This document shows, one piece after another, positions 1 to 7,270 of a stretch of 53,100 bases of DNA. This stretch comes from GCA-002282575 sp964493995 (GTDB lineage Bacteria > Pseudomonadota > Gammaproteobacteria > Thiomicrospirales > Thiomicrospiraceae). Location of the stretch: contig CAZBQD010000012.1 of the NCBI GenBank assembly GCA_964493995.1, positions 1 to 53,100 on the forward strand, read 5' to 3'. The notes beneath the pieces were generated by a model. The model saw nothing but the letters and a program-made list of their open reading frames with translations, searched no databases and had not been told where the DNA came from. The translations under genes were made by a program, and so were the position numbers. The stretch's first letter is position 1, and each line of letters starts with the position of its first letter.

Positions 1-467
1 CCGCCCGATGAACCGCCTGGTACCGCATCCAAACTCCATGGATTACGCGTGACACCAAAAGCACTGTTTTCGGTGGTTGAGCCCATAGCGAACTCATCCA
101 TGTTCACCTTACCCAGCGTGACCATACCGGCTGCATTGAGCTTTTCGACCACGGTTGCATTGTAAGGGGCTTTGAAATTAGCCAGCATTTTCGAGGCACA
201 AGTGGTGATCACGTCTTTGGTACAAAAAATATCTTTATGTGCCAGCGGCATACCTAACAGCAACCCGTCTTCACCCGCAGCACGACGTGCATCGGCAGCT
301 GCGGCTTGTGCCAACGCCAGCTCAGGCGTTTGCGTGATGTAACTGTTGATTTGACCGTCAAACTGTGTCATGCGGTCTAGAAAATACTGTGTCAGTTCAA
401 CACTCGATACTGACTTGTTACGCAGTTGCTCTGCCAACTGCACCATGGTCATTTGATGAAAATTCAT
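1..467 (-). CDS. gatA: Glutamyl-tRNA(Gln)/aspartyl-tRNA(Asn) amidotransferase subunit A (N-terminal part)
   Basis: The gene runs off the left edge, so only about the first 155 residues are visible. The protein begins MNFHQMTMVQLAEQL and has the amidase-signature hallmarks: the catalytic Lys in PLAHKDIF and the Gly/Ser-rich PGGSSG motif close to the window edge. GatA is the glutaminase subunit of GatCAB, which releases ammonia from glutamine to convert mischarged Glu-tRNA(Gln) or Asp-tRNA(Asn) in the cytoplasm. It lies 28 bp downstream of gatC on the same strand, the usual gatC-gatA-gatB order, and gatB would lie outside the window. The ATG at 467 is the only sensible start. Confidence 0.95.
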   Translation of the reverse strand, partial: MNFHQMTMVQLAEQLRNKSVSSVELTQYFLDRMTQFDGQINSYITQTPELALAQAAAADARRAAGEDGLLLGMPLAHKDIFCTKDVITTCASKMLANFKAPYNATVVEKLNAAGMVTLGKVNMDEFAMGSTTENSAFGVTRNPWSLDAVPGGSSG

Positions 468-495
468 AATTAAAAAACCTTAACTGCTGACGATA

Positions 496-780
496 TTATT
501 CAATGACCTTAGGAACGAGATAAAGTCCCGCTTCCACTTTCGGCGCGATCTGCTGCACATATTCATGAATATCGGCTTCAGTAACGACATCCTCACGCAA
601 ACGCTGCACTTGGTCTAACGGATGTGCCATAGGTTCAACGCCATCGGTATTAATCGCCGCTAACTGATCGAATAGCCCTACAATCGCATTCAGCTTTTGC
701 CCTACCGCCGCGACTTCATCATCGCTCACTGCTAAGGCGCCTAAACGTGCTACCTTATGAACATCAATTTGATCGGACAC
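496..780 (-). CDS. gatC: Glutamyl-tRNA(Gln)/aspartyl-tRNA(Asn) amidotransferase subunit C
   Basis: A 94-residue protein of normal GatC length with the family pattern: an N-terminal helix (DVHKVARLGALAVSDDEV), then a loop with EPMAHPLDQVQRLREDVV. GatC wraps around GatA and stabilises the GatCAB complex. The start is GTG at 780, supported by AAGGA seven bases upstream. It is the first gene of the operon, and gatA follows after 28 bp. No convincing promoter was found in the 781–870 gap. Confidence 0.93.
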   Translation of the reverse strand: MSDQIDVHKVARLGALAVSDDEVAAVGQKLNAIVGLFDQLAAINTDGVEPMAHPLDQVQRLREDVVTEADIHEYVQQIAPKVEAGLYLVPKVIE

Positions 781-872
781 TTTCGCTTCCTTATTTCAAT
801 TCAACAAATAAATCAATTTTATCGGGTTAGGCCTTGAATTGCCACAACAACCACCGACTTTTAACCCGATAG

Positions 873-905
873 ACAAAGAAAAACCCCGCTATGACCAGCG
901 GGGTT
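873..905 (-). terminator. Rho-independent terminator of the DUF2189 gene
   Basis: The 9-bp perfect stem AACCCCGCT / AGCGGGGTT (882–890 with 897–905) has a 6-base loop. Read on the minus strand it is followed by a T-rich tract (873–881). It sits 28 bp after the stop of the DUF2189 gene and insulates it from gatC. Confidence 0.85.
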
Positions 906-933
906 CAGATGTCCACACCTTCATAAGACACGC

Positions 934-1755
934 TTAAGATGGTGCGTCATCCGTGAACTTAATCAGATCACGATAGGCGTGCCAACTGGCGTAACTGAGT
1001 AGTGGCATAATAATGACCATCAATACACCCAAGGTCGCGATACCCAAACTGACCAAAGCACCAATCATCAATGCCCAAACCGCCATCACGCCTTTGTTTT
1101 CCATGGTGACTTGGTAACTGATGATCATCGCATTCACCGCGTCGAGTTTGTGCTTATCAATGAGTAGCGGAATCGATACGACGCTAATAGCAAAGACAAA
1201 AGCGGCTAGAACCGTACCCAGCAATGCAAAAGCAATGAGAAAGTTAATGCCAGCATCCGTGGTTAAGAAACTGACGAAACCCGCATCAGGATCCACAATC
1301 AACAAACTCTGCGATTTAAACAAAGCCGCCATCAAGGGAGTGATAATCGCCCAAGCCGAAATAATGACGCCCAAACTGGCGACATAGAGGCCAAAGTTAC
1401 CGACATTGTCTCGCCATGAAGCCAAGGAATGCACCAGGTTTGGCGGCTCTCCTTTTTCTAGTCGGTAAGCAATATCATAGAGGCCCGTTGCGAGAAAAGG
1501 CGCGAGCATGACAAAGGACGTGCCAATCGCCATCATTAAAAAGGGCAAATCGCGAGCTGCCATAAAGGAAAGTAAAATGAACAACATGGTTGCGACGCCG
1601 TAGAACAGCGAAGCCATGGGTGCGTGTGCGATATCAATCCAGCCTTGCTTTAACCAGTGCAAAGTGCGACTAACGGGTACTTCTTTCGAAATGAGATGAA
1701 TGCCATCCGTTGTATCATGACTATGATAGGGATGAGCAGGAGACAGGGTTGCCAT
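934..1755 (-). CDS. DUF2189 multi-pass inner-membrane protein
   Basis: A 273-residue protein matching the DUF2189 family of integral membrane proteins, whose function is unknown. About 35 soluble N-terminal residues are followed by hydrophobic segments near residues 45–65, 70–95, 120–145, 165–200 and 220–250, so five or six membrane passes are likely. The motif FLATGLYDIAYRLEKGEPP is typical of the family. The ATG at 1755 is preceded by a near-perfect Shine–Dalgarno, GAGAGGAGG, which fixes the start. It is monocistronic, with its own terminator downstream. Members are often found near cytochrome oxidase genes in other genomes, but nothing here supports such a role. Confidence 0.8.
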   Translation of the reverse strand: MATLSPAHPYHSHDTTDGIHLISKEVPVSRTLHWLKQGWIDIAHAPMASLFYGVATMLFILLSFMAARDLPFLMMAIGTSFVMLAPFLATGLYDIAYRLEKGEPPNLVHSLASWRDNVGNFGLYVASLGVIISAWAIITPLMAALFKSQSLLIVDPDAGFVSFLTTDAGINFLIAFALLGTVLAAFVFAISVVSIPLLIDKHKLDAVNAMIISYQVTMENKGVMAVWALMIGALVSLGIATLGVLMVIIMPLLSYASWHAYRDLIKFTDDAPS

Positions 1756-1969
1756 AGAAACCTCCTCTCTTCAGCATCCTATGAGGCAAGTGTCTGTCAA
1801 ACCAAACCCTTGAGCCCCCAAAAGAACGGAAGATACGTTGCAAAGTCAATGTAGTTAAGACGTTTGTCTATGAGACAACCTAAGTTTTACCGGAATAGTC
1901 AACTAAATGCAAATAAAACTTATTTATATAAGTAAAGACTGAAATAACAGCAGGTTACAGCAAAATAAC

Positions 1970-2593
1970 CTATGATTGAATTGAAGCCGCGGCGATAAAA
2001 TCGCCTATCTTTTGACGGTCTTTGATACCTTTACTGACCTCTACACCACCCGAAACATCGACAGCATAAGGAACGACTTGTTTGATGGCATCGCTAACAT
2101 TATCAGGCGTTAATCCACCCGCCAAAATCAGCGGTTTACTCAACGACTGGGGCAATCGATGCCAATCAAATGACTCACCCGAACCGCCAGGAATGCCGGG
2201 CTTGTAGGTATCGACCAGCAAGCCTAAAGCATCATCATAATCACGCGCTTGTTGTGCTAAATCAACGTCATCGCGCATCGGAATGGCTTTAATGTAAGCA
2301 CGTCCGAACTGACGACAAAAATCAGCCGATTCATCACCGTGAAACTGCAATAAACTGATGGCTGGAATCTGCGTCAGAACGGCTTGAACTTCAGCGACCG
2401 TCGGATTGACAAACAAAGCTGTTACCGCCACAAAGGGTGGCACAGCTTGTAGGATGAGTTTGGCTTGCTCGACCGTTACCGCTCGGGGACTGGGTGGGTA
2501 AAACACCAAACCAATGGCATCAGCACCTAAATCACAAGCGGCCTGAACATCTTCTGCTCGCGTTAACCCGCAAATTTTGACACGCGTTCTCAT
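1970..2593 (-). CDS. trpF: Phosphoribosylanthranilate isomerase
   Basis: A 207-residue TIM-barrel enzyme of tryptophan synthesis that isomerises N-(5'-phosphoribosyl)anthranilate to CdRP. Visible hallmarks are RVKICGLTRAED (active-site Cys), the catalytic Asp region LVDTYKPGIPGGSGESFDW, and the C-terminal phosphate-binding ILAGGLTPDNV and DVSGGVE. The ATG at 2593 overlaps the truA stop by four bases (ATGA), so translation is probably coupled. An upstream in-frame codon adding MARCC is less likely. The truA–trpF order is conserved in gammaproteobacteria. The rest of the tryptophan genes seen here (trpGDC) are 32 kb away. Confidence 0.94.
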   Translation of the reverse strand: MRTRVKICGLTRAEDVQAACDLGADAIGLVFYPPSPRAVTVEQAKLILQAVPPFVAVTALFVNPTVAEVQAVLTQIPAISLLQFHGDESADFCRQFGRAYIKAIPMRDDVDLAQQARDYDDALGLLVDTYKPGIPGGSGESFDWHRLPQSLSKPLILAGGLTPDNVSDAIKQVVPYAVDVSGGVEVSKGIKDRQKIGDFIAAASIQS

Positions 2594-3381
2594 GCAGCAC
2601 CTCGCCATAAATAGCTTAAATCCAACTGAGGAAAGGAATAGACTTCGGGATAACGCACGTGAGTGAGGTATAACCCCGCCGCCGGAGCGGTCGGCGCGGC
2701 TAATTTTCGATCTCTCGCCTGCAATAACTCAGCAATCCAAGTCACCGGACGCTCACCACGACCAATCACCAACAGACTACCGACGATATTCCGTACCATG
2801 TGATGTAAAAAGGCATTGGCTTCAATGTCCACAAACACATGCACACCATCGCTGTGCACTGACACTTGCGTCACGCACCGCACCGGATGTTTGGCTTGAC
2901 ATTCAGCAGCGCGAAAACTGGTAAAGTCTTGCTCACCCAACAGGGCTTGCGCAGCCTCATGCATCTTCTCTACATCTAAGTCATAAGATACCCAAGTCTG
3001 CAAGCTAGCAAACACAGCCGATTGCACCCGTCGGTTCAAAATGACATAACGATAACGCCGAGCGGTGGCCGAAAAACGTGCATGAAAATTGTCATCCACT
3101 TCACGAGACCATAGCACACGCACTCCGCTTGGCAAATGCGTATTGGTGCCCCTCACCCATGCCTCATCGGGACGTTGAACCGAGGTATCGAAATGCACCA
3201 CCTGACCAATGGCATGCACACCACGGTCAGTTCGGCCTGCACAGAATACTTCAATTGGCTCACAGGCAATTTTCGCCAGACCGCGCTCTAAATGGGCTTG
3301 TACACCAATGCAATCTTGCTGCTTTTGCCAGCCACAATAAGCATGACCGGCATATTCAATCCCTAGCGCGATACGAGGCAT
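2590..3381 (-). CDS. truA: tRNA pseudouridine(38–40) synthase
   Basis: A 263-residue enzyme that makes pseudouridine in the anticodon stem-loop of many tRNAs. The catalytic Asp is in CAGRTDRGVHA at about residue 52, and RIALGIEYAGHAYCGWQKQ at the N-terminus is also typical. The ATG at 3381 is chosen over a GTG at 3390 because the AAGG Shine–Dalgarno (plus-strand cctt at 3392–3395) lies 10 bases before the ATG and too close to the GTG. That ribosome site overlaps the tip of the inverted-repeat element at 3394–3519. truA overlaps trpF by four bases. Confidence 0.95.
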   Translation of the reverse strand: MPRIALGIEYAGHAYCGWQKQQDCIGVQAHLERGLAKIACEPIEVFCAGRTDRGVHAIGQVVHFDTSVQRPDEAWVRGTNTHLPSGVRVLWSREVDDNFHARFSATARRYRYVILNRRVQSAVFASLQTWVSYDLDVEKMHEAAQALLGEQDFTSFRAAECQAKHPVRCVTQVSVHSDGVHVFVDIEANAFLHHMVRNIVGSLLVIGRGERPVTWIAELLQARDRKLAAPTAPAAGLYLTHVRYPEVYSFPQLDLSYLWRGAA

Positions 3382-3393
3382 AACTAACACACC

Positions 3394-3519
3394 TTAAAAG
3401 CGTCATGAGCCGTTAAGATTGCAAGGCGCACGTAACGCAGAACAAGGCGTGTACAAACAGTACATAACGATGTTCGAGTAACGCGCAACAAGGCAAGATA
3501 AGGGCGCAATAGCTTTTAA
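3394..3519. repeat. MITE/REP-like inverted-repeat element between asd and truA
   Basis: The segment is bounded by TTAAAAGC (3394–3401) and its exact complement GCTTTTAA (3512–3519). Inward from both tips the arms stay partly complementary (GCC, TTA and TTGC blocks in the same order), and the middle holds TGTAC-AAACA-GTACA. It is non-coding and about 126 bp long. The right tip contains the asd stop codon and the left tip touches the truA Shine–Dalgarno. This is the architecture of a small non-autonomous mobile or REP-type element. Whether it occurs elsewhere in the genome cannot be seen here. Confidence 0.55.
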
Positions 3520-4538
3520 TTTAAGTAATCGCGAATCAACACTTGCGCAATTTGCACCGCATTGGTCGCGGCACCCTTACGCACATTGTCCGCTACCACC
3601 CACAGGTTCAAACCTTTCTCGCACGAAATGTCTTCACGAATGCGTCCGACATAAACGGGATTAGTGTCAGCAACATCGGTAGCCGTGGGATATCCGCCAG
3701 GCTCACGCTCATCCATCACAACGATGCCTTCTGCTTTGCTTAGCAGCTCACGTGCTTGCTCAGCGGTGATTTTATCGCGTGTTTCAATATGCACCGCTTC
3801 ACTGTGACCAAAGAATACGGGAACACGCACCGCGGTAGGATTCACTAAAATAGCGTCATCACCCATGATTTTTTGGGTTTCCCACACCATCTTCATTTCT
3901 TCTTTGGTGTAACCGTTTTCCATGAATACGTCAATTTGTGGAATAACGTTAAAGGCAATACGTTTGGCAAATACTTCATTGCTGGTGGGTTTGAAATTCA
4001 ACAGGTTAGCTGTTTGAGTTGATAATTCTTCAATCGCTTCTTTGCCCGCACCCGAAACCGCTTGGTAGGTCGCCACATTAATACGCGTGATACCCACCGC
4101 ATCATAAATGGGCTTCAGGGCTACCAACATTTGAATGGTAGAACAGTTAGGGTTAGCAATGATGCCACGTTTTTTATACTGGGCAATGGCTTTAGGATTC
4201 ACTTCCGGTACCACCAGCGGAATATCGTCATCGTAACGGAACTGCGAAGTATTATCGATAACCACACAACCCGCTGCTGCCGCTTTAGGCGCATAAATGG
4301 CAGAAATGCTTGCGCCCGGTGAGAAGAGGCCAATTTGTGTTTTCGAAAAGTCAAAAGTCTCTAAATCTTCTACGGTCACTTCTTTGCCACGGAATGTTAC
4401 TTTCTTACCCGCAGAACGACTACTCGCTAAGGGATAAAGTTTGCCGACCGGAAAATCCATTTCCTCTAAAACACGCATCATGGTTTCACCGACCGCACCG
4501 GTTGCTCCGACTACCGCGACATCATACAATTTAGACAT
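3516..4538 (-). CDS. asd: Aspartate-semialdehyde dehydrogenase
   Basis: A 340-residue NADP-dependent enzyme that reduces aspartyl phosphate to the semialdehyde, feeding lysine/diaminopimelate, threonine and methionine synthesis. It has the N-terminal Rossmann motif VGATGAVGETM, the catalytic Cys in ANPNCSTIQ (about C132), and the substrate-binding VSGAGKEAIEEL. The start MSKLYDVAVVG at 4538 is standard. It lies in the conserved leuB–asd–truA–trpF neighbourhood. In Pseudomonas fimV sits between asd and truA; here that place is taken only by the inverted-repeat element. Confidence 0.96.
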   Translation of the reverse strand: MSKLYDVAVVGATGAVGETMMRVLEEMDFPVGKLYPLASSRSAGKKVTFRGKEVTVEDLETFDFSKTQIGLFSPGASISAIYAPKAAAAGCVVIDNTSQFRYDDDIPLVVPEVNPKAIAQYKKRGIIANPNCSTIQMLVALKPIYDAVGITRINVATYQAVSGAGKEAIEELSTQTANLLNFKPTSNEVFAKRIAFNVIPQIDVFMENGYTKEEMKMVWETQKIMGDDAILVNPTAVRVPVFFGHSEAVHIETRDKITAEQARELLSKAEGIVVMDEREPGGYPTATDVADTNPVYVGRIREDISCEKGLNLWVVADNVRKGAATNAVQIAQVLIRDYLN

Positions 4539-4576
4539 GACCCATTTCCTTTACTTTTCAAATTTTCCACTCAAGA

Positions 4577-5011
4577 TTAAGCGCGCTGTTCCGCTTCTTT
4601 AACCGTTTGCGTTAATAATGCCACCTTGGGTTGTGGCGCCAATACTTCTAGGGCGACAGCCGTTGCTGAATCTTTGGTGCTACCAATAAAGCCCGCCCCC
4701 TTTTCCACCACTAAATCGTGACAGTAAACCTCACCCTGCAAATGACAGCCCGCTAACAATTCGAGCAATTCGCAGTGTATTTGTCCTTCGACTTTTCCTG
4801 CTAAAATAACGTGCTTGGCACGAATCACCCCACTGAGGTGTCCTTGCTTACCCACCGAAACTTGCTCGGCATCCAAAGACCCTTCTAGTGAACCGTCTAA
4901 ATGAAAATCGCCCGCTAGTTTGACTTGCCCGACGAGATGACAGCCGTTGGCAATGACTGTTTTAGCACAAGCAGTTTTTCTTGAATGGCCAGATCGGCGA
5001 AAGACTCCCAT
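4577..5011 (-). CDS. Bactofilin family cytoskeletal protein
   Basis: A 144-residue protein with the bactofilin (DUF583) beta-helix pattern of repeating short strands with Gly turns, VIANGCHLVGQVKLAGDFHL through LQGEVYCHDLVVEKGAGFIG (about residues 20–115), flanked by short polar tails. Bactofilins polymerise without nucleotide and localise cell-wall enzymes. The gene starts inside the upstream M23 peptidase gene, overlapping it by 97 bases in another frame, and no later start keeps the whole core. The pairing with a membrane-anchored M23 endopeptidase fits the known bactofilin–LmdC type of partnership, so the two probably act together in shape or envelope remodelling. The specific role here is inferred. 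Confidence 0.85.
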   Translation of the reverse strand: MGVFRRSGHSRKTACAKTVIANGCHLVGQVKLAGDFHLDGSLEGSLDAEQVSVGKQGHLSGVIRAKHVILAGKVEGQIHCELLELLAGCHLQGEVYCHDLVVEKGAGFIGSTKDSATAVALEVLAPQPKVALLTQTVKEAEQRA

Positions 5012-5880
5012 GGCACTTCCTTAACTTGCTTAAAGACCGAATTGGCACGACGGGTACTCCAGTCGGCAAAGGGTCTTGGATTTAACTTATTATCCATAAA
5101 ATGCACTTCGTAATGCAAATGCGCACCACTACTGATGCCCGAATTGCCCGAAAGCCCTAAATCATCACCCTTGGCAATGACATCGCCGCGCTTCACCATA
5201 GCCTTGCTTAGGTGAGCATAAACCGTTTTGAAACCATAACCATGATTGATAATGACTTTAAGCCCATATCCCCCATCCCAACCGGCACTTTCCACAACAC
5301 CATCGGCGGTACTTTGCACCGGTGTGCCGACATCACAACTAAAATCTAATCCTTCGTGGAAAGAACGATTTTTAGTGACCGGATGGGTGCGCCAGCCAAA
5401 ACCATCAGAAATCATTTTGAAGGTGGTGGGCATGCCACTGGGGATTTTATTCATCATCAGTTCGACATCGACAGGCGACAACTCCGATAACCGCTTCACT
5501 TCGCCACTTTCTTTCAGACCAATTTGCGCTTCTAGCTCGCCAAAAGTGCTTTGAATGAAATTCAGTTGGCCTTCTTTTGCCTGCACTTCATTTTCCAGCG
5601 CCATTTTGTCTTGATTCAACTCAGTAAACAGCTCGTTTTGTTGCGCTAGCGCCTGACGATAATCCGTTTCAAGCGCTTCCTTCTGGCGATGCAAATCAGA
5701 AATTTGCATCTCTAAGGTGGCGCGTTCCGCTAAAAACTTCCACACCAAAGCGGTACCCACCAGGCTTAGCAACGCCAGTACCAGTAAAATCAGCACAATA
5801 AAACGCTTAATGAAGTGCGTCAGCGTGAACTGACGCGACCCATGAACGTCGGTAATGGTAATGGTTAGCTGATTGCGCAC
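4915..5880 (-). CDS. Membrane-anchored M23 family metallopeptidase
   Basis: A 321-residue protein with a short cytoplasmic N-terminus, one membrane segment (about 25–47), a coiled coil (about 50–115) and a C-terminal LytM domain (about 155–280). The zinc ligands are all present: H175 and D179 in FHEGLDF, H223 in YAHLS, and H254/H256 in GAHLHYEV, so an active D,D-type peptidoglycan endopeptidase is expected in the periplasm. The start is GTG at 5880, 22 bp after leuB. The C-terminal tail (about 30 residues) is encoded over the start of the bactofilin gene. The organisation suggests co-expression with the bactofilin. Confidence 0.88.
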   Translation of the reverse strand: MRNQLTITITDVHGSRQFTLTHFIKRFIVLILLVLALLSLVGTALVWKFLAERATLEMQISDLHRQKEALETDYRQALAQQNELFTELNQDKMALENEVQAKEGQLNFIQSTFGELEAQIGLKESGEVKRLSELSPVDVELMMNKIPSGMPTTFKMISDGFGWRTHPVTKNRSFHEGLDFSCDVGTPVQSTADGVVESAGWDGGYGLKVIINHGYGFKTVYAHLSKAMVKRGDVIAKGDDLGLSGNSGISSGAHLHYEVHFMDNKLNPRPFADWSTRRANSVFKQVKEVPWESFADLAIQEKLLVLKQSLPTAVISSGKSN

Positions 5881-5902
5881 CCGTCGTCCGACCTATCGCT
5901 GA

Positions 5903-6973
5903 TTAAAGCGCAGCGGCAATGGCGTCACCCATTTGACTGGTGGATACTTTTTGACAGCCTTCAGTCCAAATATCGCCCGTACGCAAGCCTGCGTCTAACA
6001 CCTTGCCTACCGCCACTTCAATACGTTCTGCTTGTTCTGGCGCATTGAGTGAATAACGCAACATCATCGCAGCCGATAAAATGGTGGCAATGGGATTCGC
6101 CAAGCCTTGACCGGCGATATCAGGCGCTGAACCGTGGCTCGGCTCATACATCCCCTTGTTATGCTCATTTAATGAAGCCGACGCCAACATGCCAATTGAA
6201 CCAGTTAACATAGACGCTTCGTCAGATAAGATATCACCAAACATATTGTCGGTTAACATCACATCAAACTGTTTCGGCGCTTTGACTAATTGCATAGCAG
6301 CATTGTCCACCAGCATGTGGCTGAGTTCGACGTCTGGGTATTGCGCGGCAATGCGTGTCACCACTTCTTTCCACAGGGCAGTGGTTTCTAACACGTTAGA
6401 CTTATCAATCGAGCAGACACGTTTTCCGCGTTTTTGCGCAGCTTGGAAAGCGACATGGGCAATACGTTCAATCTCAGACTCACTGTAAACCAGCGTGTTG
6501 TAACCCTGACGCTCACCATTTTCCAAGGTACGAACGCCGCGTGGCTGACCAAAGTAAATACCGCCCGTTAGCTCACGCACAATCAACAGGTCTAATCCTG
6601 AAACAACTTCAGGCTTTAGGGTACTAGCATGAGTCAACTGGGGGTATAAAATAGCTGGACGCAAATTGGCAAATAAGTTCATGCCCTTACGTAAAGCCAA
6701 CAAGCCTTTCTCAGGGCGATTCGCCATCGGCAATCCATCCCACTTAGGCCCCCCAACCGCACCCAATAAGACGGCATCAGCCGCTTGTGCTTGTGCCAAG
6801 GTGTCGTCGGTTAAGGGCGTGCCATGTGCATCAATACTGGCACCGCCTACCAAGCCTTCACTGGTTGTCAGCGATAGGCCGTGATTTTGACTCAGCGCTT
6901 GTAGCACCTTTACGGCTTCAGCAACAATTTCAGGACCAATACCATCACCAGGCAGAACGAGCACATGCGCCAT
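5903..6973 (-). CDS. leuB: 3-Isopropylmalate dehydrogenase
   Basis: A 356-residue NAD-dependent decarboxylating dehydrogenase of leucine synthesis. Diagnostic features are the start MAHVLVLPGDGIGPEIV, the substrate-binding RELTGGIYFG, the metal-binding DNMFGDILSDEASML and the NAD-binding EPSHGSAPDIAGQG. Length is typical. leuC and leuD, often directly upstream, are absent here: upstream is a divergent tiny membrane ORF and then the MFS/aroC pair. M23 and bactofilin genes follow at short spacing, so a leuB–M23–bactofilin–asd transcript is plausible. Confidence 0.96.
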   Translation of the reverse strand: MAHVLVLPGDGIGPEIVAEAVKVLQALSQNHGLSLTTSEGLVGGASIDAHGTPLTDDTLAQAQAADAVLLGAVGGPKWDGLPMANRPEKGLLALRKGMNLFANLRPAILYPQLTHASTLKPEVVSGLDLLIVRELTGGIYFGQPRGVRTLENGERQGYNTLVYSESEIERIAHVAFQAAQKRGKRVCSIDKSNVLETTALWKEVVTRIAAQYPDVELSHMLVDNAAMQLVKAPKQFDVMLTDNMFGDILSDEASMLTGSIGMLASASLNEHNKGMYEPSHGSAPDIAGQGLANPIATILSAAMMLRYSLNAPEQAERIEVAVGKVLDAGLRTGDIWTEGCQKVSTSQMGDAIAAAL

Positions 6974-7077
6974 GAGAAAAATTCCTTAAACTTTTAGATA
7001 ATAGTCGCTTATGATACGCAGTTGAAGCTGTTAACTCAATGCGTAAGTGCATTTTTGCCGACCACAAGGAATAGAAC

Positions 7078-7218
7078 ATGGGATTTGAACATTGGATTAT
7101 GAACAATTTTTGGCCAGTTATTATCGGCAGTTTAGTGTTACTGGTCATCGCTCACTTTGCCGTTGCTTGGCTGATGCGACAGGGCGGCAACAAATCAAAA
7201 GATGATTCTGCCTCTTAA
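7078..7218 (+). CDS. Small single-span membrane protein (46 aa), unknown
   Basis: This short frame starts with ATG at 7078, has a good AAGGA Shine–Dalgarno eight bases upstream and ends with TAA at 7218. The product has an aromatic N-terminus (MGFEHWIMNNFWP), one hydrophobic span of about 20 residues (residues 13–33), then a basic and polar tail (RQGGNKSKDD). It would be a positive-inside C-terminus protein. It is divergent from leuB and lies in an otherwise empty 297-bp gap. I do not recognise it. The ribosome site and the coherent span make it more than chance, but expression is unproven. Confidence 0.55.
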   Translation: MGFEHWIMNNFWPVIIGSLVLLVIAHFAVAWLMRQGGNKSKDDSAS

Positions 7219-7270
7219 CGACCACTCAAGCCCATCAGCTCGAGACGTTATGGAAAGAGGATTGTCACTT

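Noticed and set aside
1952..1971. Hairpin AGGTTA…TAACCT at the trpF stop as a terminator
   Set aside because: The stem is only six A/T-rich pairs, overlaps the stop codon and lacks a T tract.
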